From NCBI RefSeq assembly GCF_036227225.1, contig NZ_CP109444.1:744001-808000 (forward strand): a DNA stretch of 64,000 nt, read 5' to 3'. The notes beneath the pieces were generated by a model. It was not told the origin of the DNA, ran no database searches, and saw only the letters and a program-made list of their open reading frames with translations. A program made the position numbers and the translations under genes. Origin of the DNA: Streptomyces sp. NBC_01478. GTDB lineage: Bacteria > Actinomycetota > Actinomycetes > Streptomycetales > Streptomycetaceae. This document shows positions 24,319 to 33,524 of this stretch, piece by piece (within the stretch, counting starts at the first letter, position 1; every line of letters starts with the position of its first letter).

Positions 24319-25785
24319 TCAGAAGATGCCCTGCCCCGGCACCAGGATCCCCTTCGGGTCGTACGTCTTCCTGGCCTCGGCGAACCGGTGCCAGACCGGC
24401 CCGAACTGCCGCTTCCAGTCGGCGTGTTCGAAGGGGACCGAGCCGACCGGGTACTGGGTGCCTCCGACCGCACGGACCGCCTCGTACGCGGACCGGTTGG
24501 CGCTCAGCAGGCGTTGCACGGTCGCGGTGTCCTCGGGCGGCGCGGCGCGGAGGACCGCGAACAGGTAGGGAACCGGGTCGTCGGGCATGCGCAGCAGCGG
24601 GGTGTGCAGGTGCTCGCGCAGCAGGGGGTACAGGAGGACGACTCCGGGTCCCAGGTCGGCCGGGGTGAGCGCGTCCAGCAGGGTGCCGGCCACGTCCGCG
24701 GTGCTACGGCCCGGCAGCACCAGGTTGAGCCAGGGGTGGGCGTAGGCCCACAGGCCCGCTTCCTTCAGGGCGGCGACGGAGGGGGCGAGCCGGTCGAGGA
24801 AGGCGTAGTAGCCGAGGTCGGTGATCTGGGCGCCGGCGGGGTTGTGGCGCAGACCGCGCAGGAGCACGGTGTCGTCCGGGGTGTCCCCCACCGGCGGTCC
24901 GTAGGCGACGGCCTCGATGGCGAACTGGTTGAAGGCACCGGCGGTGTCCGCGCTCACCTGGCCCTCGACGTAGGCGAACCGCCCCTCGGTGGCGAGGAGC
25001 CGCTGGTCGTCGAGGAAGGTCCGCAGGTCGTCGTACGGCAGGAGGTAGTGCCGTACGGTCTCCGGGGCCGGGACGAGTCGCAGGGTGGCGCCGACGATCA
25101 CCGCGCACTGGCCGAGGCCGGCGAGCACGGCGTGGAAGAGGTCGTGGTGTCGGGTCGGGGAGCAGCGGAGCAACTCCCCCGCTCCGGTGACGACTTCGAG
25201 TTCGAGGACGTTGTCGACCTGGGCGCCGTGCCGGTGGCTCTGGCCGCCCAGGCCGCCGACGGACAGGGTGCCGCCGACGGAGAGTTCGAGGTAGTCGGTG
25301 AAGACGGGCGGTGTCAGACCGTGCGCGAGGGTGGCCTTGGCGACGTCGCTCCACTTCGCGCCCGCGCCGACCGTGACGCGTGAACTGCCCGTCCGCACCG
25401 GGCCGATGGAGGCGAGCGGCTCGGTCTCGATGATCAGGCCGCCCTCGGCCTGCGCCTGTCCGTTCGTCCCGTGGCCCTGTCCGCGCGGGGCCACGCGGAG
25501 CCCGTGCAGATTGCAGAACCGCACCATCGCGACGACGTCCCGCACGGAGCCGGGCCGCAGCACCGCGGCCGGACGCCGGTGCACGATGTGCCCGAAGTCG
25601 TCCGCGTCGGCGGTCAGCGAGGCCTCGTCCGTGTGGAGCGTTCCGTCGAGCCGGGGGACGCCGCTCAGCGGTCCGCCGGAGTCGGTCACCGCCCAGCTCC
25701 GGGTGAAGGGGTCGAAGCCGACGACCGCGGCCGAGGCGACGGCCAGGCCGCGCAGAGCGGTGCGTCGGGTCGGAGTGCGGGGCAT
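24319..25785 (-). CDS. Tat-exported FAD oxidase, cytokinin-dehydrogenase-like
   Basis: A 488-residue secreted flavoprotein. ATG 25785 has AGGAGG upstream. A twin-arginine signal (TRRTALRGLAVASAAV) covers the first 30 residues. The PCMH-type FAD domain includes RVAPRGQGHGTNGQAQ, whose His is placed to hold FAD covalently (plant cytokinin dehydrogenases have GHS here), and VGGTLSVGGLGGQSHRHGAQ and NVLELEVVTGAGELL, which strongly resemble those enzymes. The C-terminal cap ends with TYDPKGILVPGQ. It probably oxidises an amine or alcohol outside the cell; a cytokinin substrate is possible for a plant-associated strain but unproven. Confidence 0.85.
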   Translation of the reverse strand: MPRTPTRRTALRGLAVASAAVVGFDPFTRSWAVTDSGGPLSGVPRLDGTLHTDEASLTADADDFGHIVHRRPAAVLRPGSVRDVVAMVRFCNLHGLRVAPRGQGHGTNGQAQAEGGLIIETEPLASIGPVRTGSSRVTVGAGAKWSDVAKATLAHGLTPPVFTDYLELSVGGTLSVGGLGGQSHRHGAQVDNVLELEVVTGAGELLRCSPTRHHDLFHAVLAGLGQCAVIVGATLRLVPAPETVRHYLLPYDDLRTFLDDQRLLATEGRFAYVEGQVSADTAGAFNQFAIEAVAYGPPVGDTPDDTVLLRGLRHNPAGAQITDLGYYAFLDRLAPSVAALKEAGLWAYAHPWLNLVLPGRSTADVAGTLLDALTPADLGPGVVLLYPLLREHLHTPLLRMPDDPVPYLFAVLRAAPPEDTATVQRLLSANRSAYEAVRAVGGTQYPVGSVPFEHADWKRQFGPVWHRFAEARKTYDPKGILVPGQGIF

Positions 25786-25918
25786 GTGGTCCTCCTGAGA
25801 CCGTCCGGGTGAAACGATCAACGACGGCTCAGTCTAGGCACGTTGGGGGTACGCGACAGGGTTCCGTCCCGGCGCGTTCCCCGACCTGTTCGGCGCTTGC
25901 CGCGGCGGCCCGGCCCTG

Positions 25919-26113
25919 CTAATCGTCGCCCTGGCTGCTCGAGTTCTGGCCCGATCGGCGGTTCTTGCCGGAGCTGCGCAGCAGTTCGCTCGCGGTGAGG
26001 GTCACCGTCGCCACGACACGCGCCCAGCGGGGCCCGCCGCGCTCGGCCCACACCACACAGGCGCACCCGCCGATGAGGAGCACGAGGACACCGAGCAGCA
26101 GTACAACGATCAT
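25919..26113 (-). CDS. Small membrane protein
   Basis: A 64-residue protein starting MIVVLLLGVLVLLIGG at ATG 26113, with a GTG 9 bases earlier as an alternative. The first 22 residues are one membrane helix ending at CACVVWAERGG; the rest (ARVVATVTLTASELLRSSGK, then a Ser/Gln/Asp-rich tail) is polar. No family recognised. It lies between the oxidase and PfkB genes, all on the minus strand. Codon use is consistent with a real gene, but short membrane frames can arise by chance. Confidence 0.5.
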   Translation of the reverse strand: MIVVLLLGVLVLLIGGCACVVWAERGGPRWARVVATVTLTASELLRSSGKNRRSGQNSSSQGDD

Positions 26114-26192
26114 GTTTCCCACCCCTGGTTCGTACGGTCCGGTGACGCGTACGTTCCTGGTGATCTTCTCAGGCTTGGCGAGTCGGCCCGGG

Positions 26193-27080
26193 TCACCCCT
26201 CCCGCAGCCACGCGCGCGTGCCGAACGAGGCCGATGCCCGCGAGGCCACGGCGGCCGCCGTCCGCAGTGCCTCGGCGAAGCCCGTCGAGGTCAGGCGGTC
26301 CTGGAGTGCTAGGTGATGGGCGAGGGCCCCGTGCAGAACGTCGCCCGCGCCCAGCGTGTCCGCGACCTCGACCGCGGGCACCTCGACCACGCCCTCGGCG
26401 TCGGGGCCCGCCCACAGGATGGGCTCCGCTCCCCTGCTGACCGCCGACCGGAGGACCCCGTGTTCGCGCAGGAAGCGCAGCGTGTCCGCCGGTGTGCGGG
26501 TGCCGGGCGGGTGGAAGTCGGCCGAGCACACGGCGACGTCGAGCAGCGGCAGCAGCTCCTCCGTGCCGGGCTTCCAACTGCCGCCGTCGAACAGGGTCTT
26601 ACGGCCGGCGGCACGCGCGAGACGGGCCGCGGCGACGGCGAGTTCCATGTGGTGGCCGTCGAACTCGACGAGGTCGCAGGCCGCCACCAGCGCGTCGAGG
26701 TCGTCGGGCGGGGCGAGCCGGTGTGCCGTCGCGTTGGTCGAGGCGACGGCGCGTTCCCCGGTCGACGCGGTCACGAGGACGGAGGAGACGGCGGGCGGTC
26801 GCGTCGAGCCGGCGGCCAGGTCGGACACGGTCACGCCCAGCGCGTTCAGGTCGGCGGCGACCCCCACTCCCAAGGGGTGGCGGCCGATCGCCGTCAGCAA
26901 CGTGGCCGTACCGCCGAGATGACTGAAGGCCACGGCCGCGTTCGCCGCCGGGCCGCCCGCGGCGATCACCTGGTCCCGGGCGGTGAGCTTCTCGTTCGGG
27001 CCCGGTGCGTGGTCCACGAGCTGGACGACGTCCAGGGTGCACAGCCCGACGAACAGTCCTGCGGGGCGTCCTCTTTCCAC
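26193..27080 (-). CDS. PfkB-family carbohydrate kinase
   Basis: A 295-residue ribokinase-like enzyme that phosphorylates a sugar or nucleoside with ATP. GTG 27080 has GAGGAG upstream. Visible motifs are GGPAANAAVAFSHLG for substrate and lid, SSVLVTASTGERAV, and DTLGAGDVLHGALAHHL, the second PfkB signature with the catalytic Asp. It is divergent from a MarR/MFS operon with a shared 72-base gap, so the transporter may import or export the sugar it acts on. Exact substrate unknown. Confidence 0.9.
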   Translation of the reverse strand: MERGRPAGLFVGLCTLDVVQLVDHAPGPNEKLTARDQVIAAGGPAANAAVAFSHLGGTATLLTAIGRHPLGVGVAADLNALGVTVSDLAAGSTRPPAVSSVLVTASTGERAVASTNATAHRLAPPDDLDALVAACDLVEFDGHHMELAVAAARLARAAGRKTLFDGGSWKPGTEELLPLLDVAVCSADFHPPGTRTPADTLRFLREHGVLRSAVSRGAEPILWAGPDAEGVVEVPAVEVADTLGAGDVLHGALAHHLALQDRLTSTGFAEALRTAAAVASRASASFGTRAWLREG

Positions 27081-27101
27081 CGACGGTCTCCTCGCTCGAT
27101 T

Positions 27102-27149
27102 TACTAACAATTGGTTGAGCAGTCCAGGCTGATAAATCTAGTGTTAGTA
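27102..27149. promoter_or_regulatory. Long-spaced inverted repeat between PfkB and MarR genes
   Basis: TACTAACA at 27102-27109 and its exact complement TGTTAGTA at 27142-27149 flank the AT-rich gap between the divergent genes, with a further ACAATTGGT centre near 27110. The arms end 3 bases before the MarR start at 27153. Two spaced half-sites or two overlapping operators would suit the MarR protein encoded next to it. Confidence 0.5.
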
Positions 27150-27152
27150 CCC

Positions 27153-27593
27153 ATGAAGGTGGACAGTCCGCACGACACCGCCCGGCTCGCGTCCGAACTG
27201 CGGCTCGCGGTCGGCCGGTTGACCCGGCGCCTGCGCCAGGCGCACGCCGTGGGCGATGTGTCGCTCTCCGGAGTCTCGGTCCTGGCCCGGCTCGCCCGTG
27301 ACGGCGCCGAGTCGCCGACGTCCCTCGCCGAGGCGGAGCGGGTCCGCCCGCAGGCCATGGCGAGCACGCTCGCGCTGCTCGAACAGCGCGGGCTGGTCCG
27401 CCGTAGCCCCGATCCGGCCGACGGGCGGCGCAGCATCCTGGAGATCACCGACGAGGGACGTGCCGTGCTGGACGAGCGGCGCTCCGCGTCGGTGCACCGA
27501 CTGGGCGCAGTCCTCGACGAGTTCACCGCGCAGGAGCGCGCGACCCTGGCGTCGGCCCTGCCTCTCCTCGACCGACTGGCCGAGCGACTGTGA
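27153..27593 (+). CDS. MarR-family transcriptional regulator
   Basis: A 146-residue winged-helix protein. ATG 27153 (MKVDSPHDTARLASEL) is used because the longer form includes the operator-like DNA. The helix-turn-helix is SPTSLAEAERVRPQAMASTL and the wing has RRSPDPADGRRSILEIT. No ribosome site is visible, so translation may be leaderless. Its stop overlaps the next gene's GTG start (GTGA), so it is co-translated with an MFS transporter, and it probably represses that operon and the divergent PfkB gene. Confidence 0.92.
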   Translation: MKVDSPHDTARLASELRLAVGRLTRRLRQAHAVGDVSLSGVSVLARLARDGAESPTSLAEAERVRPQAMASTLALLEQRGLVRRSPDPADGRRSILEITDEGRAVLDERRSASVHRLGAVLDEFTAQERATLASALPLLDRLAERL

Positions 27594-29416
27594 GCGGGAC
27601 AGGGCACATACCCGGCGACAGTGCTCGGCCGCCCTTGTTGCGTGCCGTGCGCTCGGGACGTCGTAAGGACACTCCTCCCGGGCCCAACTACAAGTGGGTC
27701 GCGCTGTCGAACACGACCCTCGGCGTGCTGATCGCCACGATGGACGCCTCGATCGTGATCATCTCGCTGCCGGCGATCTTCCGCGGTATCGGCCTCGATC
27801 CGCTCGCGCCGGGCAACATCGGCTATCTGCTCTGGATGATCCTGGGCTATCTGCTGGTCTCGGCGGTACTGGTCGTCGTGCTCGGGCGGCTCGGTGACAT
27901 GTTCGGCCGGGTGAAGATCTACAACATCGGCTTCCTGATCTTCGCGTGTGCGTCCGTCGCGCTGTCCCTCGACCCGTTCCGCGCGGGAGCGGGGGCGATG
28001 TGGCTGATCCTGTGGCGCGTCGTGCAGGCCTTCGGCGGTTCCATGCTCACCGCCAACTCGGCCGCCATCCTCACCGACGCCTTCCCCGCCCGGCAGCGCG
28101 GAATGGCGCTCGGCATCAACCAGATCACCGCGCTCGCCGGCCAGTTCCTCGGCCTGCTCGCGGGTGGTCTGCTGGCCGTCGTCGACTGGCGCGCGGTGTT
28201 CTGGGTGAGCGTGCCGATCAGCATCACCGGCACGATCTGGTCGTACCTGAGCCTGCGCGAGACCTCGGCGGGCCGCCCCGGCCGCATCGACTGGCTGGGC
28301 AACCTCACCTTCGCGGGGGGCGCCGGAATCCTCCTCGCGGGCATCACCTACGGCATCCAGCCCTACGGCGGCAGCGCCACCGGCTGGGGGAACCCGTGGG
28401 TGCTCAGCGGTCTGATCGGCGGCGTCGTCCTGCTGCTGGTCTTCTGCTACGTCGAGTCGCACATCGCCGAACCGATGTTCAACCTGGCCCTGTTCAAGGT
28501 GCGTGCCTTCGCCGCGGGCAACCTGGCCGCCCTGTTGACCGCGATCGCGCGCGGCGGGCTCCAGTTCATGCTGATCAGCTGGCTCCAGGGCATCTGGCTG
28601 CCGTTGCACGGCTACGACTACGAGGACACCCCGCTGTGGGCGGGCATCTTCATGCTTCCGCTGACGGTCGGCTTCCTCATCGCCGGGCCCGTGTCCGGCT
28701 ACCTTTCGGACCGGTTCGGCGCGCGGATGTTCTCGACGGTCGGGCTGGTCGTCGTGGCGCTCTCCTTCCTCGGTCTGCTGGCGCTGCCCATCGACTTCGA
28801 CTACGGGATGTTCGCGGCGCTGCTGCTGCTCAACGGTCTCGGCCAGGGCATGTTCTCCGCGCCCAACACCTCGTCCATCATGGGCAGCGTGCCGAGCGAG
28901 TACCGGGGTGTCGCCTCGGGCATGCGCTCCACCTTCCAGAACTCGGGCACCGCCCTGTCCATCGGGGTGTTCTTCTCCCTGATGGTGTCCGGGCTCGCGT
29001 CCTCGCTGCCCGCGACGCTGAGCAAGGGGCTCCAGGCCCACGGGGTGCCGGCCGGCGCCGCCGAGCAGGCCGCGTCGCTGCCTCCGGTGAGCACGCTGTT
29101 CGCCACCTTTCTCGGCAACAACCCCATCCAGCACCTGCTCGCGTCCAACGGCACCCTCGACCAGGTGACCGCCGCCCAGCGCGCCGTCCTGACCGGTCAC
29201 ACCTTCTTCCCCCGGCTTGTCTCCGGCCCGTTCCACCACGGTCTGACCATCGTCTTCGGCGTCGCCGCGGGCATGGCCCTGGTCTCCGCGGTCGCCTCGG
29301 CGCTGCGCGGCGGCCACCGGACCGAACCCGACCCGGAACCGTCGCCGGCGGACCGGCCCCCCACGCCCGCGGGGACGCCCGAGATCTCCCAGACGGGGCC
29401 CAACGGGCCGTCGTAG
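27590..29416 (+). CDS. MFS transporter, DHA2 type
   Basis: A 608-residue protein with about 14 membrane helices. The GTG at 27590 overlaps the MarR stop. The first helix has GVLIATMDASIVIISLPAIF, close to antiporter motif D1, and GRLGDMFGRVKIYN is the loop 2-3 motif A. A large loop lies near the end (residues about 480-540; THVPAGAAEQ-like, rich in Ala), and the last 30 residues are a Pro-rich cytoplasmic tail. Such large DHA2 members export drugs or the strain's own product. Coupled to its presumed repressor. Confidence 0.9.
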   Translation: MSGTGHIPGDSARPPLLRAVRSGRRKDTPPGPNYKWVALSNTTLGVLIATMDASIVIISLPAIFRGIGLDPLAPGNIGYLLWMILGYLLVSAVLVVVLGRLGDMFGRVKIYNIGFLIFACASVALSLDPFRAGAGAMWLILWRVVQAFGGSMLTANSAAILTDAFPARQRGMALGINQITALAGQFLGLLAGGLLAVVDWRAVFWVSVPISITGTIWSYLSLRETSAGRPGRIDWLGNLTFAGGAGILLAGITYGIQPYGGSATGWGNPWVLSGLIGGVVLLLVFCYVESHIAEPMFNLALFKVRAFAAGNLAALLTAIARGGLQFMLISWLQGIWLPLHGYDYEDTPLWAGIFMLPLTVGFLIAGPVSGYLSDRFGARMFSTVGLVVVALSFLGLLALPIDFDYGMFAALLLLNGLGQGMFSAPNTSSIMGSVPSEYRGVASGMRSTFQNSGTALSIGVFFSLMVSGLASSLPATLSKGLQAHGVPAGAAEQAASLPPVSTLFATFLGNNPIQHLLASNGTLDQVTAAQRAVLTGHTFFPRLVSGPFHHGLTIVFGVAAGMALVSAVASALRGGHRTEPDPEPSPADRPPTPAGTPEISQTGPNGPS

Positions 29417-29435
29417 CAAGCGAGTCGGTACGACG

Positions 29436-30029
29436 TCAGGCGCGCAGGTGGGACAGCAGGCCGTCGGCGGTGGGGTAGGGGCGCTCCTGGGGCAGCAGCC
29501 GTGCCGCCGATTCGAGGTCACCGTCGCGGACGAGCGCGTGGATCTCGTGGGCGAGCGGGGTCACGTCGCGGATCCCGACCGTCCACTCGTCCGCGTAGCG
29601 TCCCACGGCCTCGCCGGAGAGGCCGAGTTGCAGGGAGCGGTACGGCAAGGGGCGCAGGTGCAGGTCCCGTTCGGGGTCCCACTGGATGCGGGTGGGCGAG
29701 CGCTTGAGCCGGCGCTGCCAGGTGGCGAGGTCGGGGTCCAGCCCGCGTTCGTAGCTCGACAGGCAGGCATGGCGCAGGGCCCATTCGAAACCGTCGCGGG
29801 TGATCTCGACGGCGAGGACGGTCTCCTGGCCCTCCTTCGTGCCCCAGCCGCAGCGGTACATCATCCACAGGAAGGACGGCTTGATCCAGGTCATCCGGTC
29901 GCGCTTCCACACGGCGGGGAAGCGGCCCTCGCGGGCGGCGCGCAGGCCGATCAGCGGGGCGTACGCCTGGTAGACGGTGATCGTGGACTCCGAGTGGAGT
30001 GCGCGGATCCGGCGGTGCGGTTCTTCCAT
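29436..30029 (-). CDS. DUF4291-family protein
   Basis: A 197-residue protein with the DUF4291 signature: RRIRALHSESTITVYQAYAP, RMTWIKPSFLWMMYRCGWG and LQLGLSGEAVGRY, then WTVGIRDVTPLAHEIHALV. Family members are widely spread and have no firmly known function. Full length. It converges on the MFS gene with a 19-base gap and is 158 bases downstream of the MHYT gene on the same strand. Confidence 0.88.
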   Translation of the reverse strand: MEEPHRRIRALHSESTITVYQAYAPLIGLRAAREGRFPAVWKRDRMTWIKPSFLWMMYRCGWGTKEGQETVLAVEITRDGFEWALRHACLSSYERGLDPDLATWQRRLKRSPTRIQWDPERDLHLRPLPYRSLQLGLSGEAVGRYADEWTVGIRDVTPLAHEIHALVRDGDLESAARLLPQERPYPTADGLLSHLRA

Positions 30030-30187
30030 GATGCCCAGCGTGGGGCCGGGCGGGTCCGGGTGGCCACCGATTTTCGATCACCGTCCGCTCCGCGGGCGAA
30101 CCGGCGGCTCTCGCGGAGGGCGACAGCGCGGCCTCCCTGGACGACGTCCGGGAAACCGCGCCGCCCGCGCGCGGGTGTCGTGTCAGG

Positions 30188-31057
30188 TCACCAGGAGGTA
30201 TGACCCTGGGACGGCTGGGCCGCCTGAGCGGACTGAGCCGGCTGCTTCGGCGGGAAGACCGAGTCACCGCCGAACAGCGGGGCCACGGGCTCCATCATCT
30301 TCGCCTCGGCCTCGCCGATCATCATGTCGGGGTCGAACATGACGATCACGGCGGCGACCAGGAGGACGACGAGCGGGCCGGCGAGCATGACCAGGAGGAA
30401 CGCGACCAGGTCCGCCGAGGACTGCGAGGCCCCGGCCAGGTTCGTGACGTGGACGGAGACCGCGGCCATGCCGGTGTAGTGCATGCCGGTCACGGCCACG
30501 CCCATCACCAGGCTCGCGCCGAGGCTCGCCCACAGCGCGTGGATGGAGACGGCCGCCCACAGCGCCGCGGTGGCGGCGCCGACGGCGATCACGATGGAGA
30601 GCAGCACGGTCAGGGTGTCGTAGTGGAGGGTGCCGTTCGTGTGGATGGCGGCCATTCCGAGGTAGTGCATGGCCGCGACACCGAGCCCGGTGACCGTGCC
30701 GGCCACCGCCAGGTTCAGCGGGGATCCACCGCGGTAGCCGACGAGGAACACCCCGATGGCGACCACCGCGATGGCCACGAAGAGGCTCAGGATCGTCTTC
30801 GTGGTGTCGTAGTTGACCAGCGCGCCCTCGACGCTGAAGCCGATCATCGCGATGAAGTGCATGGTCCATATGCCGCAGCCGATCGAGACGGCGCCCAGCG
30901 CCAGCCAGCGGGCTCTGTGCTGCGGACGGCGCAGCGAACGGGTCGTGCAGCGCAGCCCGAGGGCCGCTCCCAGGCACGCCATCAAGTAGGCGGCGACGGG
31001 GGTCACCGCGCCGTAGTAGAAGTCGGAGACGGTGGCGGCGGTGGCTGTGACGGTCAT
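30188..31057 (-). CDS. MHYT-domain integral membrane sensor
   Basis: A 289-residue membrane protein of seven hydrophobic segments carrying three MHYT-type motifs: MHFIAMIGF, MHYLGMAAI and MHYTGMAAV. The Met, His and other residues are thought to bind copper and sense oxygen, CO or NO. Usually such a domain is fused to a GGDEF, EAL or kinase domain; here nothing follows except a disordered tail (residues about 250-289; QPAQSAQAAQ), so it would need a partner protein. The start ATG 31057 is clear. Confidence 0.9.
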   Translation of the reverse strand: MTVTATAATVSDFYYGAVTPVAAYLMACLGAALGLRCTTRSLRRPQHRARWLALGAVSIGCGIWTMHFIAMIGFSVEGALVNYDTTKTILSLFVAIAVVAIGVFLVGYRGGSPLNLAVAGTVTGLGVAAMHYLGMAAIHTNGTLHYDTLTVLLSIVIAVGAATAALWAAVSIHALWASLGASLVMGVAVTGMHYTGMAAVSVHVTNLAGASQSSADLVAFLLVMLAGPLVVLLVAAVIVMFDPDMMIGEAEAKMMEPVAPLFGGDSVFPPKQPAQSAQAAQPSQGHTSW

Positions 31058-31497
31058 CGGCGGTTCCCTTCACGTACGTGCCGGCGGACGGCAGCGCAGT
31101 CGCGGTGTGCCGGCACGCTGGCGTGACGCACGCTCCCGTCCGGCGGTCCGCGGACAGTCGCGGGCCACGCCGGGCACGGGCCGGTGTCCGGACCTCCGGT
31201 CGGGAAGGGCGCGGCGACACAGGGTGCGCTACGGCAGGGGCGCGCGCGGATCGACCACTCCCGCCCCTGCCGCACGTACGTACCGGCTCGGCCGGGCGGA
31301 CTGACCTGCGCGAGCGCGCGGACATCCTGCTGATCAGCGACAGGACACGGGGAACCGCGCGGTCGAGATCTGGCCACCTGGCCGAGTTGTGCATGATTCA
31401 ATCACGGCTTACACACATTTCCTGCACAACCTGGATAGGTGTTAGCCGAATCGATACTTCGCCACTACTGCTCACAAAGCCCTCCACCAACGGGAGT
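31058..31497. other. Intergenic stretch upstream of the MHYT gene
   Basis: 440 bases with no supported gene. The left two thirds are GC-rich with short frames lacking codon bias. From about 31385 to 31495 the sequence becomes unusually AT-rich for this genome (TTACACACATTTCC, ATAGGTGTTAGCC, AATCGATACTTC), so it may hold a promoter or a regulatory site, or the end of the convergent SDR transcript. Confidence 0.45.
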
Positions 31498-32208
31498 TCA
31501 CCGTCCGGCACTCTGGCCGCCGTCGACGCGGAGGATCTCGCCGGTGACGAAGGTCGCGTTCTCCAGGAAGACGATCGCGTCGACGACATCGGTGACCTCG
31601 CCCATCCGCCCGAGCGGGTGCAGCGCGGCGAGACTCGCGGATGTCTCCGGGTGCATGGGGGTCCGGATGACGCCCAGCGCGACCGCGTTGCTGCGGATGC
31701 CCCGGGAGGCGTACTCGATCGCCAGCGCCTTGGTGGCGGACTGCAGCCCGCCCTTGGTCAGGGAGGCGAGCACCGAAGGGATCGTGGAGTTGGCGTGGTC
31801 GGCGAGGCTGGTGCTGATCTGGACGATGTGGCCGGTGCCCTGACGCAGCATCTGCCGGACGGCGAGCTGGGTGATGTGGAAGAAGCCGGTCAGGTTGACG
31901 CCGATGACCGTCTCGTACTCCTCCCGGGAGTAGTCGGTGAACGGTTTGGCGAGGTAGAGGCCCGCGTTGTTGACGAGGGTGTCGATCCGGCCGAACCGTT
32001 CGATCGCCGCGGTGGCCACTCGCTCGGCCGTGGCCGGATCGGCGATGTCGCCCCGTACCGTGAGGACGTCCGGGTCCTCGGAGGGGGAGATTCCGCGCGA
32101 AGTCGCGACGACGCGGTGGCCGAGCTTCCGGTACGCCTCGACCAGACCGGCGCCGATGCCCTGCGAAGCGCCGGTGATGACGGCGACCTTGTTGACGGGG
32201 GTGTCCAT
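31498..32208 (-). CDS. SDR-family oxidoreductase lacking the catalytic Tyr
   Basis: A 236-residue SDR. ATG 32208 (MDTPVNKVAVITG) has GGAGGG upstream. The cofactor motif TGASQGIGAGLVEAY and NNAGLYLAKPF are normal, and ISTSLADHANS carries the usual Ser. The expected YxxxK reads VLASLTK: the Lys is present but Tyr is replaced by Val, as in a known subgroup of SDRs with this ALTKGG-like form. The C-terminus (LGVIRTPMHPET, GEILRVDGGQ) is standard. Activity may be altered or use another residue. Downstream of the DUF4331 gene. Confidence 0.85.
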   Translation of the reverse strand: MDTPVNKVAVITGASQGIGAGLVEAYRKLGHRVVATSRGISPSEDPDVLTVRGDIADPATAERVATAAIERFGRIDTLVNNAGLYLAKPFTDYSREEYETVIGVNLTGFFHITQLAVRQMLRQGTGHIVQISTSLADHANSTIPSVLASLTKGGLQSATKALAIEYASRGIRSNAVALGVIRTPMHPETSASLAALHPLGRMGEVTDVVDAIVFLENATFVTGEILRVDGGQSAGR

Positions 32209-32275
32209 GACGGCCCTCCGGGTGGTGACGGCGCGGACGGCCCTTGCCGGCCGGTCTCGCTCGGATGAGGCATGA

Positions 32276-33256
32276 CTACCTGTGCGGAGGCCCGAGGTGA
32301 GGGAACTCGGCCGGCAGGTCGTCATGCGAGGGCACCCCGCCCTCGGTGATCTTTCCGTTGGTCAGGAAGGCCATCCGGGCGATGAAGACGTCATCGGTGA
32401 GAGCACGCCCGTTGGGATAGGCGGCCGGTAGCCGGCGGTCGTAGCGCAGGAGGTCCGGCAGGACGGTGGCGGCCGCCGCCCGCGCCTCGGCGGACGGATA
32501 GCCGTTCCCCTCAAGGATTTTCGTCCACGGCTCCAGGTAATTCGCCACGTCGTCCGTCGGATGCCCGGTGTTGTACGCGTCCTTGGCGTACTCGGGATTG
32601 ATGAACGGGTTGATCGTCGGATGCCCTCCTCGGTCCACCTGCACGAGCGCGCCGTCGCGGCGCACGCTGACCGTCGCCCACAGGTGGATCACCGGTTCCG
32701 GGCCGAGCATGTCGTCGGGCACCTCCAGCGCGATGGACTGCACGTCCTTGCCGGCGAAGGCGTCCTGTCCCGTCCACTCGAAGCCGTGCAGGGCGCCCTC
32801 GGCGTCGGCGAAGAACGGATCGCTTCGTACGCCGGTGAACAGTCGGCAGCGGCCCGCGCGCACCGGCCGCGCCGACGCGTCGAAGCCGACCGGTACGGCA
32901 CGCGCGAGCACCTCACCGCGCGGCTCGGCGCTGCGGGCGTCGGCGCCGGTCGCGTAGAACGCCGTGCCCGTCTGCCCGCCGCCGCTCGCCTCCGTGAACA
33001 CGAACGAGAAGGCGGCGTCGGCCTGGTTGTCGCCGTCGTTGTCGATGTTGATCCGGTACACCGCGTCCGGGTGCAGCTCAGCGCTCATCAGGAAGGGCGG
33101 GGTCGCGCTCAGGCCCGTCGTGAACGGGTTCACGTCGATGATCAACACCGTTCTGCCGGTGTCGCCGGACGCCGGGAAGGCGAACAGGTCGGTCAGGTCC
33201 AGGCGCGCGTCGTCGCCGGGGAACTTGAGATAGGCCGCACTGAAGTGGTTGGACAT
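32276..33256 (-). CDS. DUF4331-family protein
   Basis: A 326-residue protein starting MSNHFSAAYLKFPGDDARLD. Landmarks of DUF4331 are LDLTDLFAFPASGDTGRTVL, DAVYRINIDNDGDNQADAAF and the later HPTINPFINPEYAKDAYN and the C-terminal GRALTDDVFIARM. The DNDGD loop looks calcium-binding. Many members are secreted; this one has no signal peptide. Function is not known. It is followed by the SDR gene on the same strand, 67 bases apart. Confidence 0.85.
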   Translation of the reverse strand: MSNHFSAAYLKFPGDDARLDLTDLFAFPASGDTGRTVLIIDVNPFTTGLSATPPFLMSAELHPDAVYRINIDNDGDNQADAAFSFVFTEASGGGQTGTAFYATGADARSAEPRGEVLARAVPVGFDASARPVRAGRCRLFTGVRSDPFFADAEGALHGFEWTGQDAFAGKDVQSIALEVPDDMLGPEPVIHLWATVSVRRDGALVQVDRGGHPTINPFINPEYAKDAYNTGHPTDDVANYLEPWTKILEGNGYPSAEARAAAATVLPDLLRYDRRLPAAYPNGRALTDDVFIARMAFLTNGKITEGGVPSHDDLPAEFPHLGPPHR

Positions 33257-33524
33257 GGCGATTCCGATTCCCTCGATCGGCCACGCGGGGTCACGCAGTG
33301 CCGTCTTCGTCGTCCTGGCGCTGCGGCTCGCGGGACGGTGGGTGGCTCTTCGTCCACCGTCCCGCGGCGTCGGGGGCCCTCGCGCCCGTGGAACTCACTG
33401 GTCCGTTCCGGGACGAGCGGCAGGGGACGGGCGACCCCCTGGTCCGCCGTGGGCCAGGGAGGACCACGGGCGCGAGCGGCCGCCCGGCCGATCCTGGAGG
33501 GGGCCATGGGCGAGGAGAACCGAC

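Noticed and set aside
27104..29521. An 805-codon open frame on the minus strand over the MarR/MFS operon
   Set aside because: Strongly biased Glu/Gln/His/Arg text, antisense to an MFS transporter with clear helices.
30188..31057. MHYT protein as a diguanylate cyclase
   Set aside because: No GGDEF or EAL domain follows the membrane part.
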